DNA from: Bog-473 sp963725895
Lineage (GTDB): Bacteria; Actinomycetota; Acidimicrobiia; Acidimicrobiales; RAAP-2
Assembly: GCA_963725895.1 (NCBI GenBank)
Contig: CAVSAJ010000001.1
Location: 2,108,001-2,172,000 of the forward strand
Reading direction: 5' to 3'
DNA: 64,000 bases
The translations under genes were made by a program, and so were the position numbers. The first letter of the stretch is position 1, and each line of letters begins with the position of its first letter. Shown here piece by piece: positions 8,614 to 16,996 of this stretch. The notes under the pieces were generated by a model. It made no database searches. It was given only the letters and a program-made list of their open reading frames with translations, and was not told where the DNA came from.

Positions 8614-10203
8614 TCACGCGGTGCGGGCAACCGGTGCTTCCTCGAGGGCAAGGTCGGCCAGGGCGACGGAGAACGCGTCGTCGGCCGCCGCGCTCAGCGG
8701 TGAGAGAGCCGCCGCTGCAGGTGCCGTGGCTCCCGCGGGCCGCCGCACCCCGAACACCACCGTGGCAAGAGCACCCAGGGCGAAGAGCCCGGCGACGGCG
8801 AAGACGTCGTCGAGGGAGTGGACCGATGCGGCGGACGTGACACCCGGCCCGAGCTGCCCGTGCCCGGCCAGCGAGTTGAACACGGTCACCAACACCGCAA
8901 GCCCGACTGCCGCGCCCAACTGTTGGGCCACGTTGACCAGGCCCGAAGCGGCGCCGGCGATGTCCGGCTCCACGTCTGCCAGCGAGGCGGAAGTCAGGGC
9001 CACCAGCGTCATGCCACTCCCGCCACCGATCGGGACGAGGCAGAGCACGATCTGGCCATAGGAGGAACCCGCCCCCACCCGGGTGGCCAGCGCGAGTCCC
9101 ACGATCGCGATGGCATTGCCGAGGATCATCACGGCCTTCTCCGGCAGGCGGCGAAGCAGGAGCCGGCTGGTGAGCTGCGACCCGAGAAACACGGCCGCCG
9201 GCATCGGGACGAAGGCGAGCCCGGCGCGCAGGGGGCTGTAGCCCTGGACGTCCTGGAGGAACTGGGCCATGAAGTAGAAGAGGCCGTAGAAGCCGGCATA
9301 GAGCAGTGCACGCGAGACGTTCGCCGAGTTGCGGGTGGCGTGCGCCAACAGGCGAAGCGGGAGGATCGGCTCGGACACCCGGCTCTCGTGGTGCAAGAAG
9401 TAGGAGAAGACGCCCACTCCACCGAGGAGGGCCACCAGCGACACGGGGCTTGTCCATCCCATCGACCCGGCCTCGACCAGGCCCAGCACGACGCCGCTGA
9501 CGCCGACGGTGCACGTCAGCGCGCCGATCACGTCGAAGTGGCCGTGCTGGCGCTCCGTCTCCACGAGCACCACCCGACCGATGAGCCAGACGGCCAGCCC
9601 GATCGGGACGTTCACGAACATGACCCAGCGCCACGAAACCAATTGCGTGAGCAGGCCACCCATCACGAGACCCGTGGCGCCGCCGGCAGCGGACACGGTC
9701 GTGTACAGGCCGATGGCCCGGACCCGCTGGGGGCCCTCGGGGAAGGCGGTGGTGAGGAGGGAGAGGGCGCACGGCGCAGCGAGGGCGGCGCCCATGCCCT
9801 GGACGCCTCGGGCGGCGAGGAGCGCCCACCCGCTAAAAGCGAGGCCTCCGACGAGGGAGCTCACGGTGAAGATCCCGATGCCCAACAGGAAAACCCGGCG
9901 ACGGCCGAACAGGTCACCCGCCCGGGCCCCAAGGAGGAGGAACCCGCCGAAGGTGAGGATGTAGGCGTTGAGAACCCAGGAGAGCGCACTCGAGGAGAAG
10001 CCCAGGCTCCGCTGAATGTGCGGCAGGGCGACATTCACGATCGTGGCGTCGAGCACCACCATCAACTGGGCCGTCAGGATCACCGCCAGCAGAATCGAGG
10101 AGCGACCGTGCCGCGCCGCAGCGTCAGGACCAGGGGAAACGCTGCCAAAAGCGGACTCGTAAACGGGGCCGGGGCGCGTCGGGGTAGGGGAGGATTGGGG
10201 CAT
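8614..10203 (-). CDS. Second DHA2-family MFS exporter
   Basis: A 529-residue exporter of the same family as its neighbour but clearly diverged from it. TM1 has LDATIVNVALPHI, motif A reads GARAGDLFGRRR and motif C is near GLVMGGLLTQL. The N-terminal 30 residues are polar and cytoplasmic, and the Ala-rich C-terminal tail (residues about 480-529) is also soluble. It is transcribed divergently from a TetR gene across a 100-bp promoter with strong palindromes, a classic efflux pump/repressor arrangement. The two adjacent pumps have separate regulators, so they probably answer different inducers. Confidence 0.92.
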   Translation of the reverse strand: MPQSSPTPTRPGPVYESAFGSVSPGPDAAARHGRSSILLAVILTAQLMVVLDATIVNVALPHIQRSLGFSSSALSWVLNAYILTFGGFLLLGARAGDLFGRRRVFLLGIGIFTVSSLVGGLAFSGWALLAARGVQGMGAALAAPCALSLLTTAFPEGPQRVRAIGLYTTVSAAGGATGLVMGGLLTQLVSWRWVMFVNVPIGLAVWLIGRVVLVETERQHGHFDVIGALTCTVGVSGVVLGLVEAGSMGWTSPVSLVALLGGVGVFSYFLHHESRVSEPILPLRLLAHATRNSANVSRALLYAGFYGLFYFMAQFLQDVQGYSPLRAGLAFVPMPAAVFLGSQLTSRLLLRRLPEKAVMILGNAIAIVGLALATRVGAGSSYGQIVLCLVPIGGGSGMTLVALTSASLADVEPDIAGAASGLVNVAQQLGAAVGLAVLVTVFNSLAGHGQLGPGVTSAASVHSLDDVFAVAGLFALGALATVVFGVRRPAGATAPAAAALSPLSAAADDAFSVALADLALEEAPVARTA

Positions 10204-10247
10204 TGACTGCGTCCTTTCCGCTGATAGTGTGGGTGAAGCGGATGCTT

Positions 10248-10278
10248 CCTCCGGTTATTATACGGAGGGTCCCTCCGT
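10248..10278. promoter_or_regulatory. Overlapping TetR-type operators between exporter and tetR
   Basis: A perfect 17-bp palindrome (ACGGAGGG-T-CCCTCCGT) occupies 10262-10278. A further half-site CCTCCG at 10248-10253 pairs with CGGAGG at 10263-10268 around the AT-rich GTTATTATA, which looks like a -10 element. So three copies of the CGGAGG half-site lie over the divergent promoter. The nearest candidate regulator is the TetR protein starting at 10304. Confidence 0.65.
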
Positions 10279-10303
10279 TTAGCAACCCCATCGGGAGAAA
10301 AAG

Positions 10304-10939
10304 ATGGCGACGCAGAAAGCGAGCACGGACGTCGGAACGGATCCCTCGGAGGGAGACGTGATCGACGGGGCAAGGCCCATGCGCGCCGACGCACGTCGCA
10401 ATCGCGAGCTCCTGGTGGAGACGGCCCGCACGGTGTTCTCGGAACACGGCGCAGGCGCCTCCATGGAGGCCATCGCCAAGAAGGCCGGCGTCGGCGTGGG
10501 GACGCTCTACCGCCACTTCCCCAATCGGCTCGACCTCGTCGAGGCGGTCTACCAGACCGACGTCGACGAATTGTGGGCGACGGCACAGCGCGTCGTGGCC
10601 GAACTCGAGCCGGATGCTGCCCTCGACGCGTTCTTCGACGCGTTCCTGCGCTACGCGGAGACCAAGCAGGCGCTGCTCACCGAGCTCCACCAGGCCTTCG
10701 AGAAGAAGCCTGGATTCAGGTCACACGCACGCGAGCTCATTGAGTCGTCGTTCGATCTGGTGATCGATCGGGCCAGGAATGCCGGCGTCATCCGTGCCGA
10801 CGTCGACGGCTCCGACATCATGCAGCTGGTAAGCCCCATCTGTACCAACGCGAGCATCCCCCCCGAGCAGACGGCCCGCCTGCTCGGGATGATCCGGGAC
10901 GGAATGCGCGCCGCTACGGCGCGTTTCGCCAGCGCGTAG
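10304..10939 (+). CDS. TetR-family repressor of the divergent exporter
   Basis: A 211-residue regulator with an N-terminal TetR DNA-binding domain (residues about 27-75), including SMEAIAKKAGVGVGTLYRHF, the usual recognition helix and the Y-x-F/H-F ending. The C-terminal ligand domain contains the SBD-like helices starting AALDAFFDAFL. GGGAG lies 8 nt before the ATG. It is divergent from the DHA2 exporter, with a palindrome covering the shared promoter, so autoregulation plus repression of the pump is the simple model. The effector is unknown. Confidence 0.9.
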   Translation: MATQKASTDVGTDPSEGDVIDGARPMRADARRNRELLVETARTVFSEHGAGASMEAIAKKAGVGVGTLYRHFPNRLDLVEAVYQTDVDELWATAQRVVAELEPDAALDAFFDAFLRYAETKQALLTELHQAFEKKPGFRSHARELIESSFDLVIDRARNAGVIRADVDGSDIMQLVSPICTNASIPPEQTARLLGMIRDGMRAATARFASA

Positions 10940-11043
10940 ACCCACTGGCGCGTCTCGAGCTGGTGTCGGCACACCCTGCCGACGGCGAGACACCGGTGCG
11001 CACGCGACCGCGCCCTTGACGTCCGCATCCTTGACCACTCCAG

Positions 11044-11070
11044 ATTTCATGTCGTAGCCTGACACGAAAT
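11044..11070. promoter_or_regulatory. Inverted repeat operator upstream of the P450 gene
   Basis: Arms ATTTCATGTC and GACACGAAAT (9 of 10 positions complementary) flank a 7-bp spacer. The site ends 29 bp before the GTG of the P450. The P450 is followed closely by a TetR gene, so this is the likely operator of that pair. Which protein binds is inference. Confidence 0.5.
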
Positions 11071-11099
11071 ACCCCGCGCGGCGCTCCCGGAGGCCCATT

Positions 11100-12284
11100 G
11101 TGGAGGACGTCTACTACGACCAATACAGCGTCGAGATCAACGCCGACCCGTATCCCGTCTACCGGCGGCTGCGGGAGGAGGCTCCGATCTACTACAACGA
11201 CGCACACGACTTCTTCGCCGTGAGCCGGTTCGAGGACGTCGAAAAAGGCCTCCTCGACGCGCAGACCTACATCTCAGGCAAGGGTGCGATCCTCGAGGTC
11301 ATCAAGGCGGACATCGACATCCCACCCGGCGTCATCATCTTCGAGGATCCCCCTACCCACACCATCCACCGGCGGCTGCTGTCGCGCGCCTTCACTCCTC
11401 GACGCGTCGCCGAGCTCGAGCCGAAGATCCGCGAGTTCTGCGCCCACAGCCTCGATCCCCTCGTCGGTTCCGGAGGCTTCGATTTCATCGCCGACCTGGG
11501 GGCCCAGATGCCGATGCGCGTCATCGGCATGCTCCTCGGGATCCCCGAGAGCGACCAAGCAGCGGTGCGCGACCACGTGGACGCCAACCTCCGAACCAAC
11601 GAGGGCGAGCCGATGAAGGTCACCGAGAACTTCGTGACAGGAGCAATGTTCGCGGACTACGTCGAATGGAGGGCTCACCACCCTTCCGACGACATCATGA
11701 CCGAGCTGCTCAACATCGAGTTCACCGACGAAACCGGGACGGTTCGCCGGCTGACGCGCAATGAGTTGCTGACCTACGTCGAGGTTCTCGCCGGCGCGGG
11801 GAACGAAACGACGACTCGTCTGATCGGGTGGACTGCCAAGGTCCTGGCGGAGCACCCCGACCAGCGAGCTGAGCTCGTGAAGGACCGATCGCTTGTCGCG
11901 AATGCCATCGAGGAGATACTTCGCTTCGAATCGCCGGCTCCCCACGTCGGCAGGTGTGTCACTCGGGAAGATCTCGTCGTCCATGGTGCGACGATCCCGG
12001 CCGGGAGCGTGATGCTCTTTCTCATCGGCTCTGCCAACCGTGACGATCGTCGGTTCCCCGATGGAGACACGTTTGACATCCTTCGAAGAGACGGCAGGCA
12101 CTTGACATTCGGGAACGGGATCCACCTGTGCATGGGATCTGCGTTGGCGCGTCTGGAGGGTTGTATCGCGCTCGACGAGGTGCTGTCACGATTTCCCGAA
12201 TGGGAGATCGATCTCGACAACGCCCGGCTGTCCCCGACGTCGACCGTCCGGGGGTGGGAGACCCTTCCGGCTCTCCTCCCATAG
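11100..12284 (+). CDS. Cytochrome P450 monooxygenase
   Basis: A soluble bacterial P450 of 394 residues. The I-helix oxygen-activation motif reads AGAGNETTTR, the K-helix ExxR is EEILRFE, and the heme loop FGNGIHLCMGSALARLE provides the thiolate Cys. The GTG start at 11100 has GGAGG about 8 nt upstream. It needs a ferredoxin and reductase, which are not adjacent. A TetR gene begins 8 nt after its stop, and an inverted repeat lies just upstream, so expression is probably ligand-controlled. The substrate is not predictable from sequence, although the catabolic neighbourhood suggests a terpenoid, steroid or lipid. Confidence 0.95.
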   Translation: MEDVYYDQYSVEINADPYPVYRRLREEAPIYYNDAHDFFAVSRFEDVEKGLLDAQTYISGKGAILEVIKADIDIPPGVIIFEDPPTHTIHRRLLSRAFTPRRVAELEPKIREFCAHSLDPLVGSGGFDFIADLGAQMPMRVIGMLLGIPESDQAAVRDHVDANLRTNEGEPMKVTENFVTGAMFADYVEWRAHHPSDDIMTELLNIEFTDETGTVRRLTRNELLTYVEVLAGAGNETTTRLIGWTAKVLAEHPDQRAELVKDRSLVANAIEEILRFESPAPHVGRCVTREDLVVHGATIPAGSVMLFLIGSANRDDRRFPDGDTFDILRRDGRHLTFGNGIHLCMGSALARLEGCIALDEVLSRFPEWEIDLDNARLSPTSTVRGWETLPALLP

Positions 12285-12292
12285 CTCCCTCC

Positions 12293-12940
12293 GTGAGCAC
12301 TCCCTCCGTCGCCACCGAGAATTCCGCTACCCCGACAGCACGCACATACGACAGCCCGATGCGCCGTCAGCGAGCGAGCGAAACCCGTGAGCGAATCGTG
12401 GAAGCGGGATGTCGGATACTCCAGAGCTCCTCGGTCCGCGACTGGCACACGCTGACGATCCGACGCGTCGCGGAGCTGGCGAGAGTGAATGAACGTACGA
12501 TCTACCGCTACTTCGGGAACGAGCGGGGCTTGCGGGACGCGGTGATGCACCGGCTGGAGCAGAGCGCCGGGATCGACCTCGAAGGAATGCGGCTCGACGA
12601 CGTTGCGGACATGGCAGCCCGCATCTTCGCCCACGTGTCCTCTTATCCATTACGGCCGAAGCCACCACTCGATCCGACCTTGGCCGACGCGAACCTGCGA
12701 CAGAGACGCGCGCTCTTCGGCGCGCTCGAAGAGCGCACCACAGAGTGGCCTGAGGCGGACCGCCATGCGGTGGCCGCCCTTCTCGACGTCCTGTGGAGCG
12801 TGGCCACCTACGAACGTCTCGTCACAGACTGGGGGATGGAGCGCGATCAGGCCATCCGGACGGTCACGTGGGCCATCGACCTGGTCGCCGACGCGGTACG
12901 CGATGACCGCCGACCTCACGCCGCTGCCGTTCTGTCCTGA
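12293..12940 (+). CDS. TetR-family regulator coupled to the P450
   Basis: About 215 residues from the GTG at 12293; an ATG at 12359 is the alternative. The DNA-binding domain runs from RASETRERIVEAG through HTLTIRRVAELARVNERTIYRYF, a standard TetR HTH. The C-terminal half is a helical ligand domain ending in VTWAIDLVADAVRDDRR. It starts 8 nt after the P450 stop and so is probably co-transcribed with it. It converges on a MarR gene. It may recognise the 27-bp inverted repeat upstream of the P450. Confidence 0.85.
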   Translation: MSTPSVATENSATPTARTYDSPMRRQRASETRERIVEAGCRILQSSSVRDWHTLTIRRVAELARVNERTIYRYFGNERGLRDAVMHRLEQSAGIDLEGMRLDDVADMAARIFAHVSSYPLRPKPPLDPTLADANLRQRRALFGALEERTTEWPEADRHAVAALLDVLWSVATYERLVTDWGMERDQAIRTVTWAIDLVADAVRDDRRPHAAAVLS

Positions 12941-12978
12941 GGGGAGCCGAAGCGGGCAAACCGAGCCAGGCCAACGAC

Positions 12979-13548
12979 CTAGACGCCCGCCTTGCGCGCC
13001 TCGCGAGACCCGAGCTCTTCAATGACCTCGTTCGATCGCTGGGCATCGAATTCGTTCCCACTCACACGCAGGTCGGCCAGCAGGTCGACGAGCTGAGCAC
13101 GCTGCCGCTCGGACAGGCCAATCCGTTGGTACACAGACACGTTCAAGTCTCGCGTCGCATCCGTGGCGACGCGTCTCCCGCGTGGCGTAATCACGGCCAA
13201 CGTGGTGCGGGCGTCCGACGGGTGGGGCTCGCGACGAACCAGTTTCTCGTCCTCGAGCCGGTCGATGATGTTCGTGACTGTGGCGGGGGGGATGCGAAGG
13301 GTCTTGCTGATCCAGCTGAGGGTGAGGGCCGACTCGGGGTCCGTTGCGAGCCACGTCAGGACCTCGTAGCGGGCGAACGTGAGGTCGTGGCTTCGCATGA
13401 CCTCCTGCACCTGGTCGTTGAGCAGCTGGTAGGAGCGGAGAATGGCGGTGAACACGGCCATGCCGGAGGCTGCCTCGGGCTCCCAGCGCTCGAGCCACAC
13501 TCGACGCGAGGCCTCGACGACGTCGAACGGAGCTGCCTCGAAGCCCAT
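12979..13548 (-). CDS. MarR-family regulator at the end of the CoA-catabolic operon
   Basis: A 189-residue protein. The winged-helix core includes ALTLSWISKTLRIPPATVTNIIDRLEDEKLVRREPHPSDARTT, with the MarR wing DAR. An N-terminal extension of about 40 residues precedes the first helix. The C-terminal region is longer than usual (ending GSREARKAGV). It follows the CoA-transferase gene by 31 nt on the same strand and is therefore probably the last gene of the amidohydrolase-to-MarR operon. It may control that operon or the divergent KstD-like/P450 unit in response to a CoA ester or aromatic acid. Confidence 0.88.
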   Translation of the reverse strand: MGFEAAPFDVVEASRRVWLERWEPEAASGMAVFTAILRSYQLLNDQVQEVMRSHDLTFARYEVLTWLATDPESALTLSWISKTLRIPPATVTNIIDRLEDEKLVRREPHPSDARTTLAVITPRGRRVATDATRDLNVSVYQRIGLSERQRAQLVDLLADLRVSGNEFDAQRSNEVIEELGSREARKAGV

Positions 13549-13579
13549 TCCCGAAGGATAGGGCCCTCGGCGTGTGTCC

Positions 13580-16027
13580 CTAGGACGTCGACGCGAGCCA
13601 GCCACCGATGATTCCTTCTGCCTTGAGTGCGTCGATCTCCGATCGGGCAAGGCCGAGTTCCTCCAAGAGCTCCTCCGTGTGCTCGCCGAGTAGGGGCGCG
13701 TGCCGATCGTGAAAGCGCCCCGGTCCGCGCGAGAACCGCATTGGCAACGTGCTGTAACGGGCGGTTCCGGCCACCGGGTGGACCACCTCCTCAAAGAAGT
13801 CACGAGACGCGAGCTGCGGGAGCTCGGGCTGCCGATGGGGCTGGACGACCTTCCCGACCGGCACGCCGACATCCCAGAGGCGGCTGACGACGTCGTCGGC
13901 CGACCGGTCACGGCACCACTCCCGGAGACGTGCATCGATCCTGTCGTGTTCTCGTACCCGACCGGCCGTGCAAGCCAGCGCCGGATCCTGCGCCCATTTC
14001 GGGTCGTCCATGGCACGGCGGAGTGACGACCACTGCTCGTCCGTGGCGACCGCGATCGCGACCCAGTTGTCGTCGCGCCCGTACTCGTCGGGCCCGGCAA
14101 CCTGATAGACGTTCTGTGGGGCCGAACACGGTCCGCGGTTCCCGGCACGGCTGAGGAGAGCGCCGTACGCGGAGAATTCGATGACCTGCTCTGCGGCGAC
14201 GCTGGCCGCTGCCTCGACCATCGCGGCCTCGACGAGACCTCCCTCACCGGTTCGATCACGATGTTCGAGCGCGAGCAACAGTCCGAACAGGGCGTGCAGT
14301 CCCGCATTGGGATCACCCACGCAGTACGGCTCGAACGGGAGCAGGTCCGAATGCCCCGTGAGCCAGGTGAGACCTGAGGCGTCCTCGATGACGAACGCAA
14401 AAGCCGCAAGGTCGCGCCAGGGTCCGTCGAGCCCGAATCCCGGCATGCGGAGCATGATGAGGTCCGGCCGATCGGCCCGGAGCGTCTCGTAGTCAAGCCC
14501 CAGTTGCTCCAGCACCCGCGGCGTGTAGTTCTCGACGACCACGTCGCACGTGGCAATCAGGCGGCGCACAAGATCGATGCCGCGCTGGTCACCGAGGTCA
14601 ACCGTCATGCTCTTCTTGTTGGTATTGAGTGCCGCGAAGATCGGGCCGCGCTCCCAAAACTGATCCTCCGTCTGCGGCACACCGCCGACGAGGCGAGCAC
14701 CATCGGGTCGTCCCGGCGATTCGAGGTGGATCACCTCCGCTCCGAGCAAGGCAAGCACGTGGCTGGCCAAGGGACCGGCCCAGTAGGCCGTCATGTCCAG
14801 GACGCGCAGTCCTCGGAATGGAAGGCCGTCGGAGCTCGCAGATCTCGGCGCGGCATGAGCGCTCTGGTGAGGCCGGGTCCGCCAAACCCCGCCTGCGTGT
14901 TCCCCCACTCGAGGAGCCGGTTGCGGAGGCTCGAGGCGCCCGGCACCGAGCCGGAAAGGGGGTCTCGGATTGATGGAGCCGTCACGCGGGTTGGCGACGA
15001 ACGACTCCCGGGTGCGGAAGTGCTCGAAGGTGGCGATCGTGGACCCGTTCGCGATCGGCGCATTGGGGATCCGAAAGGCCGACGCCAGATCGAGCACCTC
15101 GGCCACGGTACGCGCGCCGACCCATGCGTCGATGATCGGCTCGAGCGCCCTCCGGTCGAGGAAGAGCTTGGGGTCCTCGGTCCATTCGGGGTGCTCGACC
15201 ATGGCGCAGAAGTCGAGCCACTGTTGCCCCGTCCCGCACCCGAGCCCGACCAGCCCGTCACGTGCGGCGCCAACTCCTGGCGTCGCCACGAAGCGGCGCT
15301 TACGCATCGGACGCCCCAGCTGGTCGTGGAACGTCACTGGGTAATAGGTGAGGCACATCGCGAGCGCCTCGAGCATGGACACGTCGACGAGCTCGCCTTC
15401 CGAGCTGGTGCGCCGGCGGGCCGCCAACGTCCCGATCGCGGCGAAGAGACCGGAGAGCCATTCGCCGATCTGGCCCCCGACGAACACGGGCGGACGGTCC
15501 GGCCTCCCACGCGCCAGCCCGACGATTCCCCCGGACCACGCTTGCAGCGTGAACTCGGTCGCCGCCCTGTCGCTCCAGGGGCCCTCGAGCCCGAACGGGG
15601 TGATCGATGTGACGACGAGGTGGGGGTGCGTGCGCCGGATCTCCCCTGGAGTCAGCCTCGGGTCTTCCGCCACCGAAGAGCCCCGGGACCAGACGGCCAC
15701 GTCAGCCGACGAGAGCAATGCGTGGAGGTGCGAGACATCCTCGGCATCGTCGCGTTCGACGACGATGCTCCGCTTCGATACGCCGAGGAAGTTGAAGAGT
15801 GCGCCGTCGCCATCGGGTGCGATGTCAGAGCCCGAAGCCGACCATCGGCGCAACGGATCGCCCGGAGTCGGCTCGACCTTGATGACGTCCGCTCCGCCGT
15901 CTGCAAGCAGCTTGGTGCAGTAGGCACCGGCGATCCAGGTGGACAGATCGACGACGCGGAGCCCGCTCAGCGTGGGGACGGGGCCCGCGTTGCCCCGTGC
16001 GTTCGTGTGGGAGTTGCTCACCGTCAC
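13580..16027 (-). CDS. Tandem (fused) family III CoA-transferase, CaiB/BaiF type
   Basis: An 815-residue protein made of two CaiB/BaiF-like halves. The first starts LSGLRVVDLSTWIAGAYCTKLLADGGADVIKVE near residue 23, the second FRGLRVLDMTAYWAGPLASHVLALLGAEVIHLE near 430. Family III enzymes move CoA between acids through an aspartyl-CoA intermediate. The second half keeps the Asp in the expected place (VGDPNAGLHALFGLLLAL), while the first half has Gln (GGQIGEWLSGLFAAI), so only one half looks catalytic. Single-domain members are about 400 residues, which makes this a genuine duplication-fusion. The GTG at 16027 overlaps the crotonase stop as GTGA, fixing the start. Confidence 0.87.
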   Translation of the reverse strand: MTVSNSHTNARGNAGPVPTLSGLRVVDLSTWIAGAYCTKLLADGGADVIKVEPTPGDPLRRWSASGSDIAPDGDGALFNFLGVSKRSIVVERDDAEDVSHLHALLSSADVAVWSRGSSVAEDPRLTPGEIRRTHPHLVVTSITPFGLEGPWSDRAATEFTLQAWSGGIVGLARGRPDRPPVFVGGQIGEWLSGLFAAIGTLAARRRTSSEGELVDVSMLEALAMCLTYYPVTFHDQLGRPMRKRRFVATPGVGAARDGLVGLGCGTGQQWLDFCAMVEHPEWTEDPKLFLDRRALEPIIDAWVGARTVAEVLDLASAFRIPNAPIANGSTIATFEHFRTRESFVANPRDGSINPRPPFRLGAGRLEPPQPAPRVGEHAGGVWRTRPHQSAHAAPRSASSDGLPFRGLRVLDMTAYWAGPLASHVLALLGAEVIHLESPGRPDGARLVGGVPQTEDQFWERGPIFAALNTNKKSMTVDLGDQRGIDLVRRLIATCDVVVENYTPRVLEQLGLDYETLRADRPDLIMLRMPGFGLDGPWRDLAAFAFVIEDASGLTWLTGHSDLLPFEPYCVGDPNAGLHALFGLLLALEHRDRTGEGGLVEAAMVEAAASVAAEQVIEFSAYGALLSRAGNRGPCSAPQNVYQVAGPDEYGRDDNWVAIAVATDEQWSSLRRAMDDPKWAQDPALACTAGRVREHDRIDARLREWCRDRSADDVVSRLWDVGVPVGKVVQPHRQPELPQLASRDFFEEVVHPVAGTARYSTLPMRFSRGPGRFHDRHAPLLGEHTEELLEELGLARSEIDALKAEGIIGGWLASTS

Positions 16028-16995
16028 TCGGTCTCGGGGCGGCGTCTGCCAGATCTGCTCAGTCGCCACTCGGGAGGGAACGCGCTATCGTTGTCCTTCA
16101 CCGCGAGATTGAGTCCCGCATCCATCGTCTCCTGACTGAGCGTCGCCCGCTTCCCGTCCACGTCATCGCGGAGCACGCCGCCCATGGACTCAAGCCACGC
16201 GCTCAGCAGGCTGCCCATGTACTCCCCCTGATGCTGCTTCATGACCTCGAAGAACACCTTCTGCATGAACACGGTGTCCGTTGGCCGCGTGCGGGCGCAC
16301 GCCAGCGCGTATTTCGCCACCTCGCTCTCGAGGTCCGCCCGCGGGACCACGCTGTTCAGGAAATTACAGTCGTACATCTCCTGCGCCGTGAAGGGTCGCC
16401 CCGTGAAAACCATCTCTTGGAACTTGCGAAGTCCCATCATCGTCGCCCACTGCCACATTCGCGGTGCGTAGCCGACATAGCGAAAGGCGGGGTGCCCGAA
16501 GAGCGCGTCGTCGGATGAAATCACGAGATCCGCGTCGGCTGCCTGGTAAAAGTGCCAGCCGTAGCAGTAGCCCTTGACCTCGAGAATGCTGATCTTCTTG
16601 AAGTCTTGCAGCGTCCGGCAGCCGGACCTCGTGTTGCCGTACCAATGCAGCAGTGACGCGCCCGCTCTGTACGAGCGCGGGCTGGGCATGGTGACGTCGT
16701 CCTCGTCTTCCAACCCGAATTCCTCCTGCAAGGCCGATCCCTCGGCCTGCTTCGCCATCAGTTCGTCGAGATCGGCACCGGTTCCCAGATGATCTCCTAC
16801 GCCGCGTACGACGAGTACCTTGACGTCGTCATCGATGCTCGCCTTGAACAACAGGTCCGCATACCTCCTGCGAGCAGCAATCGTCGGGATGTTGAGCTGG
16901 TCCGGACGGTTGAGAGTGATCGTTGCGATCCTGGTGCTGGGGTCCTTCTCGTAGAGGATGATCTCCTCGGGCGGCGGCACATCGACATCGGTCAC
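16024..16995 (-). CDS. Enoyl-CoA hydratase/isomerase (crotonase) family protein
   Basis: A 323-residue crotonase-fold protein. The oxyanion-hole segment is DHLGTGADLDELM and the second structural segment is VKGYCYGWHFYQAADADLVISSDDALFGHP. The usual Gly-Gly after the second motif is replaced by Gly-Trp, and the usual active-site Glu after FGxPE is not evident (FGHPAF), so the chemistry may differ from simple hydration. The GTG at 16995 lies 1 nt after the stop codon of the M24-like gene, and the stop overlaps the CoA-transferase start. This tight coupling argues for one pathway acting on CoA thioesters. Confidence 0.85.
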   Translation of the reverse strand: MTDVDVPPPEEIILYEKDPSTRIATITLNRPDQLNIPTIAARRRYADLLFKASIDDDVKVLVVRGVGDHLGTGADLDELMAKQAEGSALQEEFGLEDEDDVTMPSPRSYRAGASLLHWYGNTRSGCRTLQDFKKISILEVKGYCYGWHFYQAADADLVISSDDALFGHPAFRYVGYAPRMWQWATMMGLRKFQEMVFTGRPFTAQEMYDCNFLNSVVPRADLESEVAKYALACARTRPTDTVFMQKVFFEVMKQHQGEYMGSLLSAWLESMGGVLRDDVDGKRATLSQETMDAGLNLAVKDNDSAFPPEWRLSRSGRRRPETE

Positions 16996-16996
16996 G

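Noticed and set aside
8614..10203. Pair of MFS genes as one recent tandem duplication
   Set aside because: The two exporters differ strongly in sequence and in their regulators, so they are old paralogues rather than a recent copy.
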